Positions 10,340 to 21,359 of a stretch of DNA of 64,000 nucleotides are shown here, piece after piece; within the stretch, counting starts at the first letter, position 1, and every line of letters starts with the position of its first letter. The stretch comes from Micrasema longulum (taxonomy: Eukaryota > Arthropoda > Insecta > Trichoptera > Brachycentridae): assembly GCA_022494885.1 (NCBI GenBank), contig JAGVSM010000861.1, forward strand, positions 1 through 64,000, written 5' to 3'. Under the pieces are notes generated by a model that saw nothing but the letters and a program-made list of their open reading frames with translations, had not been told where the DNA came from and did not search any database. The translations under genes were made by a program, and so were the position numbers.

Positions 10340-10967
10340 AGTTTTGAATTGAGACATTTATTTACTATGACCCTGTTAAAAGATGTCCATGATATCTCAA
10401 CTAGTTCAAATACACTCCAAAAAAACTAGAGCCATGACTAAAGGTAGTCTTGTAGTTCCTCAAATGAAGACAATTTTTGCCCAAAGACACTCAAGTTTTA
10501 TAGGACCTAAATGCCATAATAAGTTACCTCGAGAAATTACTCATTCTTCCGTAAAAATATTTCCAGCTGAAGTTAAAAAGTGGCTCATCAGAATTGGAAG
10601 AAGTCAGCTGGATGAAGTTCTAAAAATAAGAATTCAATGCTGCCTTCAATCTTTAATATTCAATGTCTATTGTTCTTTCATTTGATTTATACATTATTTT
10701 CATATCTGTAATTTTCTTTACTTAGGTTTTTAGTTTTTAAAATTCGAACTGTTAGTTGCCAATTTAAAAAAAATACTTATTAATTAAAAATTAATTTATA
10801 TACTCTTTTATCATATATTCTTTTACATCTTACATTTTCTTTTTCTTATCATTGTTTTAAATTTTTTAAGTTGTTCACAAATGTTTTTAGTGTTTTATTT
10901 TTGTTATTTCTTTATTTTTATTACAATATAGTATTATAATTTTTATTATAATGTAGTATAGTGTATA
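10340..10967 (+). pseudogene. LINE ORF2 C-terminal end and 3' UTR
   Basis: Frame 10383-10685 reads VVPQMKTIFAQRHSSFIGPK and LPREITHSS, the typical end of jockey/CR1-like LINE reverse transcriptase proteins (R....SF.GP..WN.LP..I). It is followed by an AT-rich 3' region. The upstream RT domain is absent, so the copy is 5' truncated. The MITE at 10968 bounds it on the right. It lies in homer intron 2. Confidence 0.65.
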
Positions 10968-11335
10968 CAGAGTTTTCTTTAAACTCTATCATATCCGAAA
11001 CCACGATGATCAGTATGAGCAAGAAGACATATTGACACATTAAAATAAATTTTGAGAATGAATAAATTTTTTAAAAATAAAATATTTAAAAAAACAAACG
11101 GTTGCTAACTTCTGCAGGAGAGAAACGAGGAGGGGGGAGTCTGACACACCGTTAACCACGCGGCCGCGCCCCCCTCGCTTCTCCCCTGCAGAAGTAAGCA
11201 ACCATTTGTTCTTTTTAATATTTCATTTTTACAAATTTTCTTCGTTCTAAATATTTTTTTTAATATGCCAATATGTCTTCTTGCCCATACTGGTCATCTT
11301 GGTTTCAGATGTGACAGGTTTTAAAGAACACCCTG
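10968..11335. mobile_element. Foldback MITE with arms near 170 bp, copy 1
   Basis: Two arms of about 170 bp are inverted copies: the outer end is CAGAGTTTTCTTTAAA on the left and CAGGGTGTTCTTTAAA on the other strand of the right, flanked by TA. Each arm holds AGCAAGAAGACATATTG and the inner ends hold CTTCTGCAGG and a GC-rich centre. No coding capacity. A second copy is at 60972-61336. The TA duplication suggests mobilisation by a Tc1/mariner-type transposase. Confidence 0.85.
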
Positions 11336-11439
11336 TAAATACATATATTATCAATGTAGCTTTAGAACAGGTACTTTTGTATCTAGTGAAGCTGCTATGA
11401 TTATTTTCTTGCAATTTAATTAGATGTCAAATACTTAAT

Positions 11440-11600
11440 ATATTGAGTTTTTCTACCGACATTTCTTGGTGGAACTGCATTTTTAATTATAATAATAAAA
11501 ATACGTATGTACAGTCCAGTCTGACGATGTCGGTCACGACGAAACTCGGTCACCGGTAAAAATCTATCAATAAAAGTGGAATAAAACTATATACGTATAT
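11440..11600 (+). repeat. F3 repeat with hammerhead-like core
   Basis: Contains TTTCTTGGTGGAACTGC, then CTGACGATGTCGGTCACGAC and GAAACTCGGTCACCGGTAAA, then AAAAGTGGAATAAAACTATA. The second and third pieces form a CTGANGA / stem-loop / GAAA pattern. Related copies are at 30206-30320 (minus), 37790-37935 (minus) and in part at 30950-31012. Confidence 0.65.
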
Positions 11601-11694
11601 TTATTATTATGTATTTTATTTTTTGCACAACAGGCCAGGAGGCCCAATCACAGTTGTGAATTACATCACAGAACACCCAGGCTTGAGAAAAATC

Positions 11695-12015
11695 ACATTT
11701 AATTTTTTGAGTCCTCACCAGGAATCGAACTCGGAACCTTCCGTGTGCGAGTCAAGCGTATTGACCACTACACCACGGAGGCCGCCGTGAATTGAATTCG
11801 ATGTCAAATACTTATTTTGTATTGCATGTTTTTACTTTTATTTTTGCCAATAAACGCCATATTTCGGCACTGAACCTGAACCTGATTAAAGTTATTTGAT
11901 GCAATGTGTACTAGATGATACACATCACCGAGTTAAATAAATATTTCACGTCAACCATAGCGGGAATCGAACCCGAGACCTCCTGAATAGTAGGCAAACA
12001 TGCTGGCTACTGGTT
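11695..12015 (-). repeat. Two SINE-2 tRNA-like heads
   Basis: At about 11700-11790 and 11935-12012 the minus strand carries tRNA-like units with A and B boxes, including GGTCTCGGGTTCGATTCCCG in the second. They are truncated copies of the SINE-2 family. By eye neither has an intact tRNA fold. Confidence 0.7.
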
Positions 12016-12675
12016 TAATAAAAACAGATAAAAACTTGATTAAACACATAGAAAAGTTTGTCATTAATTTATCTTTCATAGTAGGATTACATTGTTTATG
12101 TCACTACTTGAAAAATAAATGTAGCCTTCCTTATTCAATATTGATTTAATTCAATGTATGATTAATAATAAAGAACTCGTCAGATAAACAAGGCAAGTGT
12201 ACACGGTAAGATAAAAATAAGGCAAATGCCTACAGTTTTAAACAAATAAAACCAAGTAAAATATCTGCGACCCGAATTCAACTAAAGCAAACAGTGTGTG
12301 TAAATATGTAAGAAGGTACTTATATGGACACAAAAACAATCATATTTTTGTTCATTTCAAAATTACGCGTCTTTACCTTATTATGCTATATTACAGTGGT
12401 CGGAAACCTTTTTAGCTCGACGTGTCAAATTAAAAAAAAAACTGAGTTGACCGGGGCGTCGTGTCACATCTAGGAGCATTCATAATTTTTGCAGTCATTG
12501 AGAATGAAAGAGTTTTATATTTGAACTATTTATTTGATAAAAAGCAAAAACAAATCAATATTTACGTGAGTGACTCTTTTTTCCGAATTTCATTTGCTAA
12601 ATCTTCAAACGAAGGTTCGCACATTTTAATAATAAGCTAGTGTTACAAACTTTATCAGTCAGTCAGTGTCTTATA

Positions 12676-13431
12676 CGAGGATTGTCTGAAATGTTTCCGA
12701 CCTAACAATGAAACAAGTCATATTCATTCAAATTTTTTTTTGGTTTTTCTACAGTCTCCGTTTACATCTATACACTTCTCGCAGCGATGCTCCCATCTCT
12801 TCAGCCCATCCGAATAGTAGTTAGCGTCTTTTCCTGTAAAATAGTCATTAATGAAGGTGATGGCCTCCTCATTAGATGAGAATCTCTGTCCTTCGAATGC
12901 AACTTATAGCTTAAGGAACAAAAAAAAGTCACTCGGGGCTAGATCTGGTGAGTAAGGAGAGTGGAATCCACCTTCGCAGTCCACTGTTTGGATTGATTCT
13001 TTGTTTCTGGAGTAGCACAGTGAATCCAAGTTTCATCTACCGTAATGAATCGCCGCCAAAAGTCTTGTCATCCAAGCTGGTACGTGCACGTTCAAATTCA
13101 GTTGTCCAAAATTTTATTGCGGTATACAATGGAGCAGAGTCTCTATACACAGTGTCCAACTTGTCTTTAATTTGCGTAGGCATATTGCCTTTCAAAAATA
13201 AATATTTATTTAATAACATATTTATAACAGCTCAATACTCTATCTTTTCCATTTTTACAAAAACACTTATGGAAACTCACACTTAACGACTGTCAAAACA
13301 TAACTGCGCGTCCATAACGGCCGAAATTTTTATGGGTACCTTTCAACGCATGCGCAAACACATTCCCTAATATTTGTTGAAAATTGCTGCTATCTTCATG
13401 TTGAGGTTGGAAACATTTCAGACAACCCTCG
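12676..13431 (-). mobile_element. Deleted mariner element
   Basis: Terminal inverted repeats CGAGGATTGTCTGAAATG (left) and CGAGGGTTGTCTGAAATG (right, other strand) continue for about 27 bp with two mismatches, flanked by TA at 12674-12675 and 13432-13433. The 756-bp length against about 1.3 kb for full elements reflects internal deletion of the transposase gene. Confidence 0.92.
12724..13252 (-). pseudogene. Mariner transposase remnant
   Basis: Starts MEKIEY, then a stop, then the DNA-binding region LNKYLFLKGNMPTQIKDKLD and VYRDSAPLYTAIKFWTTEF. A deletion joins this to the first catalytic block VDETWIHCATPETKNQSKQW. A second deletion removes the middle catalytic Asp block, and the third block appears in another frame as HSPYSPDLAPSDFF. 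It ends with a stop at 12724. With one of three catalytic Asp blocks gone and frames shifted it cannot make an active transposase. The order of blocks shows a DD34D mariner. Confidence 0.9.
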
Positions 13432-13548
13432 TATTTGATTTAATATTGTTTAACACCGAGAACAAGTTCTCACAAGAGTACGCAGATCGTCCGCCAACAA
13501 CTCGTATCATCCGAAATGTCTCGACGTGTCATCGGTTACCCGCCACTG

Positions 13549-14762
13549 CTCTATTGGTATTTTTTGATAATACCATCATACTTTTTGTACAAAAATATGT
13601 TTACTGTTCATTTTTGCAGGGTGAATTTTTGTGCGGATTTTTCTTCCAACCAGTCAATATAAACATTTTCTAATCTTGTTTGTTAAGTGTCAAAAGACGA
13701 CCGGTAAACAAAATAAAATTAGACAGATATCTCTAAAGACGAAGGAATTATTACGAAATATGAAAGTCAGTACAGGACATCCACAATTCCACAAGCGCTT
13801 GGTCTTGGGGAACACGCGCAATTATTCAGACTTCGTATTGGGAATGTTTGACTGCAGTGGTTTGGGGAAAAGAAGAAATGCATATTTGCTGATGAATTTT
13901 TTTCATTTGGTAAGTGATATCGGGATCAACTAAATAACTACTTTAGACATCGGAGGCTTAACCCTTGTACGCAAGATTTTTTATATTGCATTTAAAAAAA
14001 TGTTTTATGGTTTACTTTAAGGTGTAGTTCTGGGGAGAAATAGTTTTTAAAATCCTTAAGTCATGAAAAGTATACTTAATATTTTTAAAAGAAGTTATGT
14101 TTTTTTACATCATACTATAATTCACAATTACTTGAATTTGATATTTTTTAACGTCAAACAAACATATATAATAATAATAATAATAATACATAAATCTTAA
14201 AAAAACAAATAAATAAATATGTATGAATAGTAAGAATTATGTTGAAAAAAATTTGGCTTAGAAAAGATTATAAATAACTGAGAAATTTGAATATAAAAGT
14301 ACGCAAATGACAAACAAGCGGTCTCAAAATTTTAACTGACATAAACTGTAAACAAAAAGGTGGATTTTATTTTTCTTTTCTCTTAAATGCATAGATGAAC
14401 TCTCTAAATTATTACAGGACTTAAAAAATATTCCACTATTTATGATTTTAAATAATACCTAAGTATTGAGGATGATGGAAATTTCCAACACAATGCATTT
14501 AAGGGCTAAGCTGTTTTATTTTCCTGCTCACAGAACCAGCGAAAAAAGAGCGATATCTTGTTCTCTCAATTGCATCTCTTCGGATATTGACATCTTTCAT
14601 GTTGCCAAAAGAAAGTTCAGAGAGGAAAGCTTCCATTTACTGTAATTACTAAGTATTTTTCTTTTAAAACTTTTAACATTGAAATTATATTTTGTAATAT
14701 ACATAAACATATCAAATGAATAAATAAATTGAAATTGAATTATGAATTTAATATTTGGATAC
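13549..14762. other. homer intron 2, last part; nothing recognised
   Basis: AT-rich intronic DNA with a short TAA/ATA microsatellite at about 14166-14190. I see no gene, tRNA or known element ends. Confidence 0.5.
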
Positions 14763-14919
14763 CTTAGATCCTTCCACGCTGATGATGCGGTAGAGTGAGC
14801 GAGAAGAGTCGTAAAAGAAGGAGACAGATACAGCTGTGGTGGAGGCCGACATCCACGATCGCTTGGTTTTGGGGTCGATGTGGAACACGTGCGCCTTGCA
14901 CGTGAAGATTGGCTGCTCG
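14763..14919 (-). CDS. homer: homer exon 2 (N-terminal half of EVH1)
   Basis: A 157-nt exon; acceptor TTTGATTCTAG, donor AAG|GTATCC. The first base completes the Gly codon begun in exon 1 and 52 codons follow. It reads [20 protein letters not shown] then [20 protein letters not shown] and [12 protein letters not shown], matching residues 3-54 of Homer proteins. Phe14 and Trp24, which contact PPxxF ligands, are conserved at the same numbers. The acceptor tract lies only about 40 nt from the 3' end of a LINE insertion (14955-15165). Codon use is GC-rich relative to the surroundings. The protein is a cytoplasmic postsynaptic scaffold. Confidence 0.97.
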
Positions 14920-14954
14920 CTAGAATCAAAAATATATTCATTTATTTACATACA

Positions 14955-15165
14955 TAAGTTTTTAGTACATTATTTGAGACACAAGTCCCAACTCCATGGG
15001 ACTAAGTCCTGTGTTGAAATGGGACGAGCAATTAGTTGACACAGACACGTGAGTATATCATCACAAATATAGGATCAGAAACATAAAAAATAATTTTAAA
15101 AAAACATATATATGGCACATCAATATGGTAAACAGTAAACTCAAAACATTCGAAAGACAGTTAAA
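14955..15165 (-). repeat. LINE-A 3' UTR fragment in homer intron 1
   Basis: On the minus strand the fragment carries GTTTACCATATTGATGTGCC-like and TGTCAACTAATTGCTCGT words shared with the 3' regions of the LINE-A copies at 35985-36775 and 46185-46905. No RT coding part remains. It ends next to the acceptor of homer exon 2. Confidence 0.75.
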
Positions 15166-16227
15166 ATATTTGTATTGTTTATTATGTAATATAAAATACA
15201 TGTGTCTCTCTGTTTGTTTGACACAGAACGTCTCCTGAATGGTCTCTCGTGCGACGTGAAATTAGACCACATTATTCAGGATATCTTGTTAAACTGATCA
15301 TTTTGCTACTTACTCCGTTTCTCTATTTTTATTTGATTCAAAGTCCTTCATTAAACTCTATCTATTCTATGTTATACATCTTTTGGGTTATTTTATCTAT
15401 TATAGCACCCGTTTTAATCCCCATGTATTTTTTCGCATATTGCTATCCTATTTTTACAACATAGTTATTTATTATCTACTTCTCTAACATGTGCAGTAGA
15501 TTTGCATATTCTATCGCATTCTAAGGCGATACTCTTCTGGCATTCCGTCAGCCACCCCCGCTTACCCCAGACCTTGCGAGACCCCTAAATTTGTCATCCT
15601 CCCTTTGTTTTGGCCTTTACAAAGCAGATTCCTAGCTTCAGAAGTCAGAGCAATCCGGGTCGTCTTCTGACCTTTCTTTTTTGCTTACTTATCTTCTAAG
15701 AGCTTTTTGGTAAAAACAACTGCTCAGGGCTCTCCTAACGAACCAGCTTGCTTTCCTTATCTGGAACTCTTTCTCTATGATTTGATAAATTTATTCAGAT
15801 GTGTATTCAGAAAACTCACACTTTTAAATACAATTTTAATAAAAACATTTTTATACTTTTATCAAAATCATAAGCTTTAGAGAACATCAATATTATTGGT
15901 ATAATCATCATCTACCCTTTGGAAGCGCTTGAATGAATTAACCAGTCATTTTGTACGTATGCAATACAACATTTCATAGTTGCTAATTTTCCTTGTACTG
16001 GAAATCAATTCGTTCACCTTTATTTTAGAATATATTACCTCGTCTAATGAACAAGTGGCTGCGTTGACAATAAACCATATAAATTTTGGAAGAATTGTAT
16101 TTTATCTGATTCTATATTTGCTTTACGAACTTATAAACTTTAATATTATAAATAAGAGAAGAATAAGAAAACACATACATATATTTAAATATATAAACAA
16201 AAACCTACATATTTAATTTATTTTTTT
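15166..16227. other. homer intron 1, middle; nothing recognised
   Basis: Contains a reading of 71 codons at 15249-15464 that is hydrophobic but matches nothing I know and has no splice context, and a CT-rich stretch at 15530-15780. I support no gene here. Confidence 0.4.
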
Positions 16228-16410
16228 TTTGAAAAAATAAATATTTGAGTTCTTATGATTTACCCAAATATTTCATTTTGAGGGCCATTTTCAACGAGTT
16301 GTAAATAACTCACTATTAGAAAATGGAATCGAGTTGGGGTAGAGTGCGATTCGAACCACAGACCTTTGGTCCATGAGTCCAAGACACTAGCCACAGGACC
16401 ACAACCCGAT
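16228..16410 (-). repeat. SINE-1 copy, full length
   Basis: On the minus strand the head ATCGGGTTGTGGTCCTGTGG is followed by the B box GGTTCGAATCG, the body CTCGATTCCATTTTCTAAT and the tail TTTGGGTAAATCATAAGAAC. It is the best preserved copy of the family. It lies in homer intron 1. Confidence 0.85.
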
Positions 16411-16797
16411 ATGCTTAGCAGTTTTAGACGCAATGATATAAAGCCAACAAAAAAATAATCTTGATGATTAAACTGGATGGCTGGCTGCCTGTATTCAACA
16501 TTGGTTTAGTATATAGAATTACAAACGTCGATGTAACTCAAATGTTAAACACCTACCAAGGATTAAACATTTATTTATTTATTTAACAATCGAAGTCAGC
16601 ATTACTTTACGGGTTATTAAGCCAATTACGGGATCCAAATGTGAATCTCGGTGAGAATTACATAATGAATGCATCTTATACTAGGTAATGAATACAACGA
16701 AAAAAGCTGCTAAACTGCCGTTATGTACAGAAACAGAATATGTGCAGAAGCCATATTCAGCGAGAAAATCGCCTAATTATTATTTTTTTTTTTTAAA

Positions 16798-16967
16798 TAT
16801 TACCTTTCTCCCAATCTCCCCAAATATTTCAATTTTGGTGGGCATTTTCAACGAATTGTAAATAACTCACTATCAGAAAACGAAATCAAGTTGGGGTAGA
16901 GTGGAATTCGAACCTCGGACCTCTGATCTGTGAGTCCGCAACACTAGCCACGGGACCACAACCCGAA
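16798..16967 (-). repeat. SINE-1 copy
   Basis: Same head (TCGGGTTGTGGTCCCGTGG), B box GGTTCGAATTC and body as the copy at 16228, in the same orientation, with a more diverged tail. Confidence 0.8.
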
Positions 16968-17221
16968 TGGGTGAATTCTGATTTGCATTCATACGGCTTC
17001 TGGGTGCGAAAAACTGAACTGATCTCTTTCAGTATATTTCGAATGTATTTATATATTTCTGGATATATTATATTACATAGAGTACATCTACAATGTTTTT
17101 TAATTTCGATATTCCGCATCCGGCACCCCTGGTATATTTTTAAATTTTTATGTTGTGTTATTATGTATAAAAGAAACTGAATCAGTTGAATAATTGTGCC
17201 GAATGATTAATTTCTTTTTCA

Positions 17222-17472
17222 TCATCAAACCCTAATCCACACCTGCCAGTGCATACGTCAATACATTGGAAAAGTAGATGCAGTGTATCTCGATCGTATG
17301 TTACAGGGAGGTCAGGTGATCGGTCTTACACTTTGGGTGATAATCGGGGACAGAATATTGCAGAGTAAAATTACCTTTTAAACAAATATTTCATGTCGAC
17401 CCTTCCGGGATTCGAACCCGGGACCTCAAGCGCGGTAGCCGAACACGCCAACCACTAAACTACGAGGCAGTT
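17222..17472 (-). repeat. SINE-2 copy, nearly full length
   Basis: On the minus strand the head has an A box (TAGTGGTTGGCGTGTTCGGC) and B box GGTCCCGGGTTCGAATCCCG, followed by a body with GACATGAAATATTTG and a tail with ATTGACG and GTGGATTAGGG words. About 250 bp, in homer intron 1. Confidence 0.75.
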
Positions 17473-17489
17473 TTTTTTCAGAAGGTAAT

Positions 17490-17740
17490 GCGTAAGTCTA
17501 GGCATTTACAGAGCTTATGACCTGCTGGTTTAAATGACCTGTTAAAACATGCAAATTTCTCTAATTTTATCATCTTAATTTTTTTTAATTAAAGAGTTGA
17601 AACCTTTATTGCTGCGGGTGAGATTAAACCAGCTAATAAGCCCCGTTAATAGCTAGACTTCCATATTCCCTTCTATAAAATCTTCTCCGCCTCTGTTGTA
17701 ATATTTTTATTATTTTCTTGGCAGGACAAAAAATTATATT
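17490..17740 (+). repeat. R1 repeat fragments
   Basis: Carries TAAGTCTAGGCATTTACAG, AGCTTATGACCTGCTGGTTT and TAGACTTCCATATTCCCTTC, all parts of the dispersed R1 repeat best seen at 58945-59720. Confidence 0.6.
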
Positions 17741-18534
17741 TTTACACATTTGATGGTCGGAAAGGATTCAGAAATTAAAAAAAAAAAATGTGAATTGTGA
17801 TAATGCAGTTAATAATGAAAAATATGGTAAAGCAGTTTTAACTTAATGCTGCTTTACTCGTGTTTTAGTTCACGAGAAAAGAATTAGATCATATGTATCC
17901 TATCGGATACATTGCCTAGAAAAGGGTTTAAAAAGGATGAAATTAATGAAAGTGTTATTAATAGTGTTATTGATTGAGAATCAAAACAAAGATTCAAATA
18001 TGACCGCGTTCAGTGAACGATGTTCACTTATATAGAAGTTATAAGCGGGTTGTTGAAAACAAGAGTGAAAATGCATTATAATAATTACACCATTAATGAT
18101 ACTGCGATGGAGTTGATTAGAATAAGATTTATTACAAATCGTGTGAGCACATTCGAGCAAACTCTCTCATGCTCGCTGAATCGCTTCAATCAAAACAATT
18201 CAACGCTCTAGCGGAAACAATTACACTCGATTTCGTTTCACACGCCAGCTACTAGTGTCATTCGAGGCGTTCAATCGTCGATATATGAGCCATTTTTTAG
18301 ATTTATAAAAACAAACTGCGGCACGGTGTAGCGCTTGTCTCGATCTAACTCGGCCGCTCCAAAACGAGAGTGCAATCAAAATAACTTGTCCATATTGGTT
18401 TTTTTAAAAATACAACATTCCCCTCCCTAAAATAAAGACACCGTAACCGACACGTCTGTACGTCGTCTTTATGAATGTTTACACGGAATTTTAAATGCTT
18501 AAAAAACAGGAAAATGTCCGGTTGTTGTACATAC

Positions 18535-18539
18535 CCCAT
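18535..18539 (-). CDS. homer: homer exon 1 coding part (start codon)
   Basis: ATGGG followed directly by the donor GTATGT. Joined in phase to exon 2 this gives MGEQPIF, the standard Homer N-terminus. The context GAAACCATGG has A at -3 and G at +4. A second ATG seven codons upstream (18560) is in frame, but it has a weak context, directly follows a TAA, and would add residues not found in Homer proteins. The whole exon would run from the predicted TSS at 18640 to 18535, about 106 nt, with a 101-nt 5' UTR. A tiny coding part in exon 1 is known for homer genes. Upstream alternative first exons cannot be excluded. Confidence 0.85.
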
Positions 18540-18608
18540 GGTTTCGTTTCCTGGTGTCATTTAATACACAAAAATAACGCAATTTAATCAACCTTTCATA
18601 TTTTCTGT

Positions 18609-18642
18609 CAACTGTCAGTGCAAGCGGCTACTACCAGACTGA
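18609..18642 (-). promoter_or_regulatory. homer: Candidate homer core promoter (Inr + DPE)
   Basis: On the minus strand TCAGTC at 18642-18637 matches the arthropod initiator TCAKTY, which puts the start at 18640. AGTTG at 18613-18609 occupies exactly +28 to +32 and matches the downstream promoter element RGWYV. No TATA box is seen at -30. The distance to the start codon is 101 nt. Confidence 0.65.
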
Positions 18643-19601
18643 TTGCTGCCAACTTGACAACGACATTACAAATAAGGACTACCAACCTACGAAATTTAAG
18701 CACTTTCCAATAAAAATATCCTATTTTGGTCCGCGATATTTGTTATTGCAAAATAATTTATTACTCTAAACTTAGTCGGTGCTTACTTTACAGATCACAT
18801 ATGAGTTTGCGTATTGTTTTATAGTTTTAAGACAACAATGATTTACAAGTTTAGGTGCGTAGCATGTTATGAAGTCATATCAAAATAAAAATAAGATCAT
18901 TCACCTCATCTTCCTTTATCATGTTTACTCTACAAAAATAAACAAAATAGGTAATGTGTTTACACAACTACAAACACGTTTTACCAAAATATTATTCCTA
19001 AGATATCTAAGTAAGCACATTGTATAAAATATTGACGAATTCACGCGCCTATTTTTACCAACTCATTAAAATAATCGTTTCAAAAGTAAACAATGCAAAT
19101 TGTATGTGCTCATGCTTTTTATGCAAATTAATGTTTTTATTTTTTTGAATAGCATAGATATTTCTTTTACCTAAATAATTCATTGTGTTCCTTTAATAAC
19201 TGCGTAACGAAATCCTTATGATTTCAATTGATTTATTTTTAAAAATCGCTACATAAATGATTAGATGATTATATTTATTATAACATATTATGTATTCATT
19301 TACCTTCCTCTTCAGAAATATTTTAGAACTATTTTCACAAACATTATCCGCGGTACAATTTCCAATGTTTTGAGTATAAAAATTGTTTTTAGTTTGGTGT
19401 ATATAACATAGATGGGATTCAACGGCAGTTCGTCGAATGATTTATTTTTACTATTAATTTGATGTCCTGGATTTAAAATTATGTTTCATTACAATTATTA
19501 GTATACTATAGTATTATTGTACTATATTTTAAGAATAAATACTATTGATGTATTTTAAAAACAGTTTCCATATAAATAATATACTGTACGCAAATAACTG
19601 A
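18643..19601. other. Upstream of homer; nothing recognised
   Basis: AT-rich DNA upstream of the predicted homer start. It may hold regulatory sites but I recognise none. Confidence 0.4.
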
Positions 19602-19773
19602 ACCGGGTCGTGGACACGTGGATTCACGGAACATCATCTCACGGTCAGTGGTTCAAATCTCACTTTGCCACAACTTGATTCCCATTTTCTAGTTATTTAC
19701 GACTTATAAAATGGTCCGAAAATTTTAATATTTAGAGGAATAGTAAGAACTCGTATAAACTTTTACAAATATA
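19602..19773 (+). repeat. SINE-1 copy, diverged
   Basis: ACCGGGTCGTGGACACGTGG head, a damaged B box GGTTCAAATC, and the body words CAACTTGATTCCCATTTTCT and GTTATTTACGACTT. Clearly a SINE-1 copy but older than the others. Confidence 0.7.
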
Positions 19774-20044
19774 TATTTTTATAGCAATGTTTTAAAGGCT
19801 TTTTTGAATTATACTTACTTACAATATTTAAATTTAATGTTTTGTTAAAAAATAAAAATCCTTATGGTACCCTATTGTTTTTTTTTAAATAATTTTAGCA
19901 CTAACTACCAACCAAGAAGCATTTAGAAATAATAGTATTGCAATTTTAATCAAGATTCATGATATAAAAAAATCAATTAATTCGCCAATTAAAATTATAG
20001 TACCCTGTTTTACTTCGTTTGATTTAACCAAATATTTTTACTAT

Positions 20045-20465
20045 CAGTACCATGTGTGAAATAGATGCAAAATCCTGGACGAGTGTTTTGACTCGATGGT
20101 TGCTCTCGGATAAAAATCTTAATCAAAGAAATCGAGATGATCAGAAATCATCCTTCTTAGGATGGATTGCCTTAATATAAAAAATATAAAAAATCGAGGG
20201 GAGAAAAGTACGCCTCGAAGTGTATCGGGTGGCGCGTTCGCCCACCGTGCTCGGGGTCCTGGGTCCGATTCCTGGGATGGTCGACATGAAATATTTGTTT
20301 GTGAGGCGGTTTTCAGTAATTGATTTATAAGTTCAATTTTTATAAAGCAAATTGTTTATTATTATCACCATTACACGTTTATTCGCACCCAATAATCTCA
20401 TATATGATCGGTCTTACGCCTCAGGCGTCAGTCCAAGGACTACGAAATATTGCGTAAAACACCCT
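20045..20465 (+). repeat. SINE-2 copy plus inverted tail fragment
   Basis: The 20045-20345 part has the leader GAGTGTTTTGACTCGATGG and a tRNA-like head with B box GGTCCTGGGTCCGATTCC followed by GACATGAAATATTTG. At 20375-20465 the tail of the same family (GATCGGTCTTACGCCTCAGG) appears on the opposite strand. Confidence 0.7.
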
Positions 20466-20736
20466 AATTATTTTTATCTACCTCAATGAAAAACGTTTCG
20501 TTTTTTATTTTATTTTATTTTATTTATTCATTAAAAATTACACTCTTTCACATTTTCATGAATTTATCGAGGCTTTTTTGGCTGTGCCCGTGTTAAGCCA
20601 TAAATAATAACAATAAAAAATACATAGTAAATTATTTAAATTTAATTACATGTGATGCGATAGAATAACAATGCAGAAATACAAAGTATAAATAATAAAA
20701 TTCCAAAGAAGACAACGTAAAAAATAATCAGATACA

Positions 20737-20757
20737 TACAGATACATACAGATACAT
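20737..20757. repeat. Short CAGATACATA tandem repeat
   Basis: About two to three units of a 10-bp motif, directly left of an R1 repeat. Confidence 0.6.
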
Positions 20758-21010
20758 CAGAAACATCAACAGATGAAAGAATTGAAGGAATATAGATGTT
20801 CAAATATATTCAGAATGGTGAATGTTACACAGTGTGTAAAGTGGCCACTTAAACCAGCCATTGACAGGTCATAAGCCCTGTAGATGCCTAGACTTCTATA
20901 TTACCTTTTCTTAAATGTTCTTCATCTCTGTTGTAATATGTTAATATAAACAGCTCCCCAGGGAGTTGAATCCATTCCTTGTCTACAAAAATTTGGACAA
21001 ACTCAAAATA
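20758..21010 (+). repeat. R1 repeat copy
   Basis: Well-preserved unit with ACAGATGAAAGAATTGAAGG, TTACACAGTGTGTAA, AAGTGGCCACTT, TGACAGGTCATAAGCCCTG, CCTAGACTTCTATATTACC and, at the end, TTTGGACAAACTCAAAATAT. About 250 bp. Confidence 0.75.
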
Positions 21011-21359
21011 TTGTTGATTATTGAGATATTTCTGGTTTCTATAAACTCGCTCTATACTATAGGAAGAAATTAGAGAATTAAATAATGTGGCAAATAACAG
21101 TGAGTACTAAATTGAATATACATAAATAAATAGTGAAAAAACATAAAAATATCAAGATATATAATAAGCAAATAAAAGTATGGAAGGAAAGCAGACTAGT
21201 CCACTTTCGCTAATATAAACATATTACCGTATTAGCATTTTTATGTAGAGTATACTCATTTATTAAAGTTTTTACTGTATTTTTTACCATATTATTTAGG
21301 TCCTTTTGAAAGCGATAAAAATGAGATAGGTCGAAATTTCAGTATTTTTATTTTTTTTA

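Larger units (their letters stand above)
12394..13548. mobile_element. Non-autonomous hAT-like element with nested mariner
   Basis: The left end reads CAGTGGTCGGAAACC and the right end, on the other strand, CAGTGGCGGGTAACC (12 of 15 identical). Both are followed by a GACACG/CGTGTC word. Flanking 8-mers CTATATTA and CTCTATTG agree at 6 of 8 positions, as for an old hAT 8-bp target duplication. The inside has no recognisable hAT transposase. A mariner remnant (12676-13431) is inserted within it, so it must be older than the mariner insertion. Confidence 0.7.

Noticed and set aside
14597..14941. Minus-strand frame of 114 codons overlapping homer exon 2
   Set aside because: It reads exon 2 in the wrong frame and runs through both splice sites; the Homer frame is the one with homology.
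15249..15464. Hydrophobic 71-codon frame as a membrane protein
   Set aside because: T-rich composition alone produces such hydrophobic frames here, and there is no homology or splice support.
18345..18560. Minus-strand frame of 71 codons at the homer start
   Set aside because: It contains the homer start codon but reads through the GTATGT donor into the intron.
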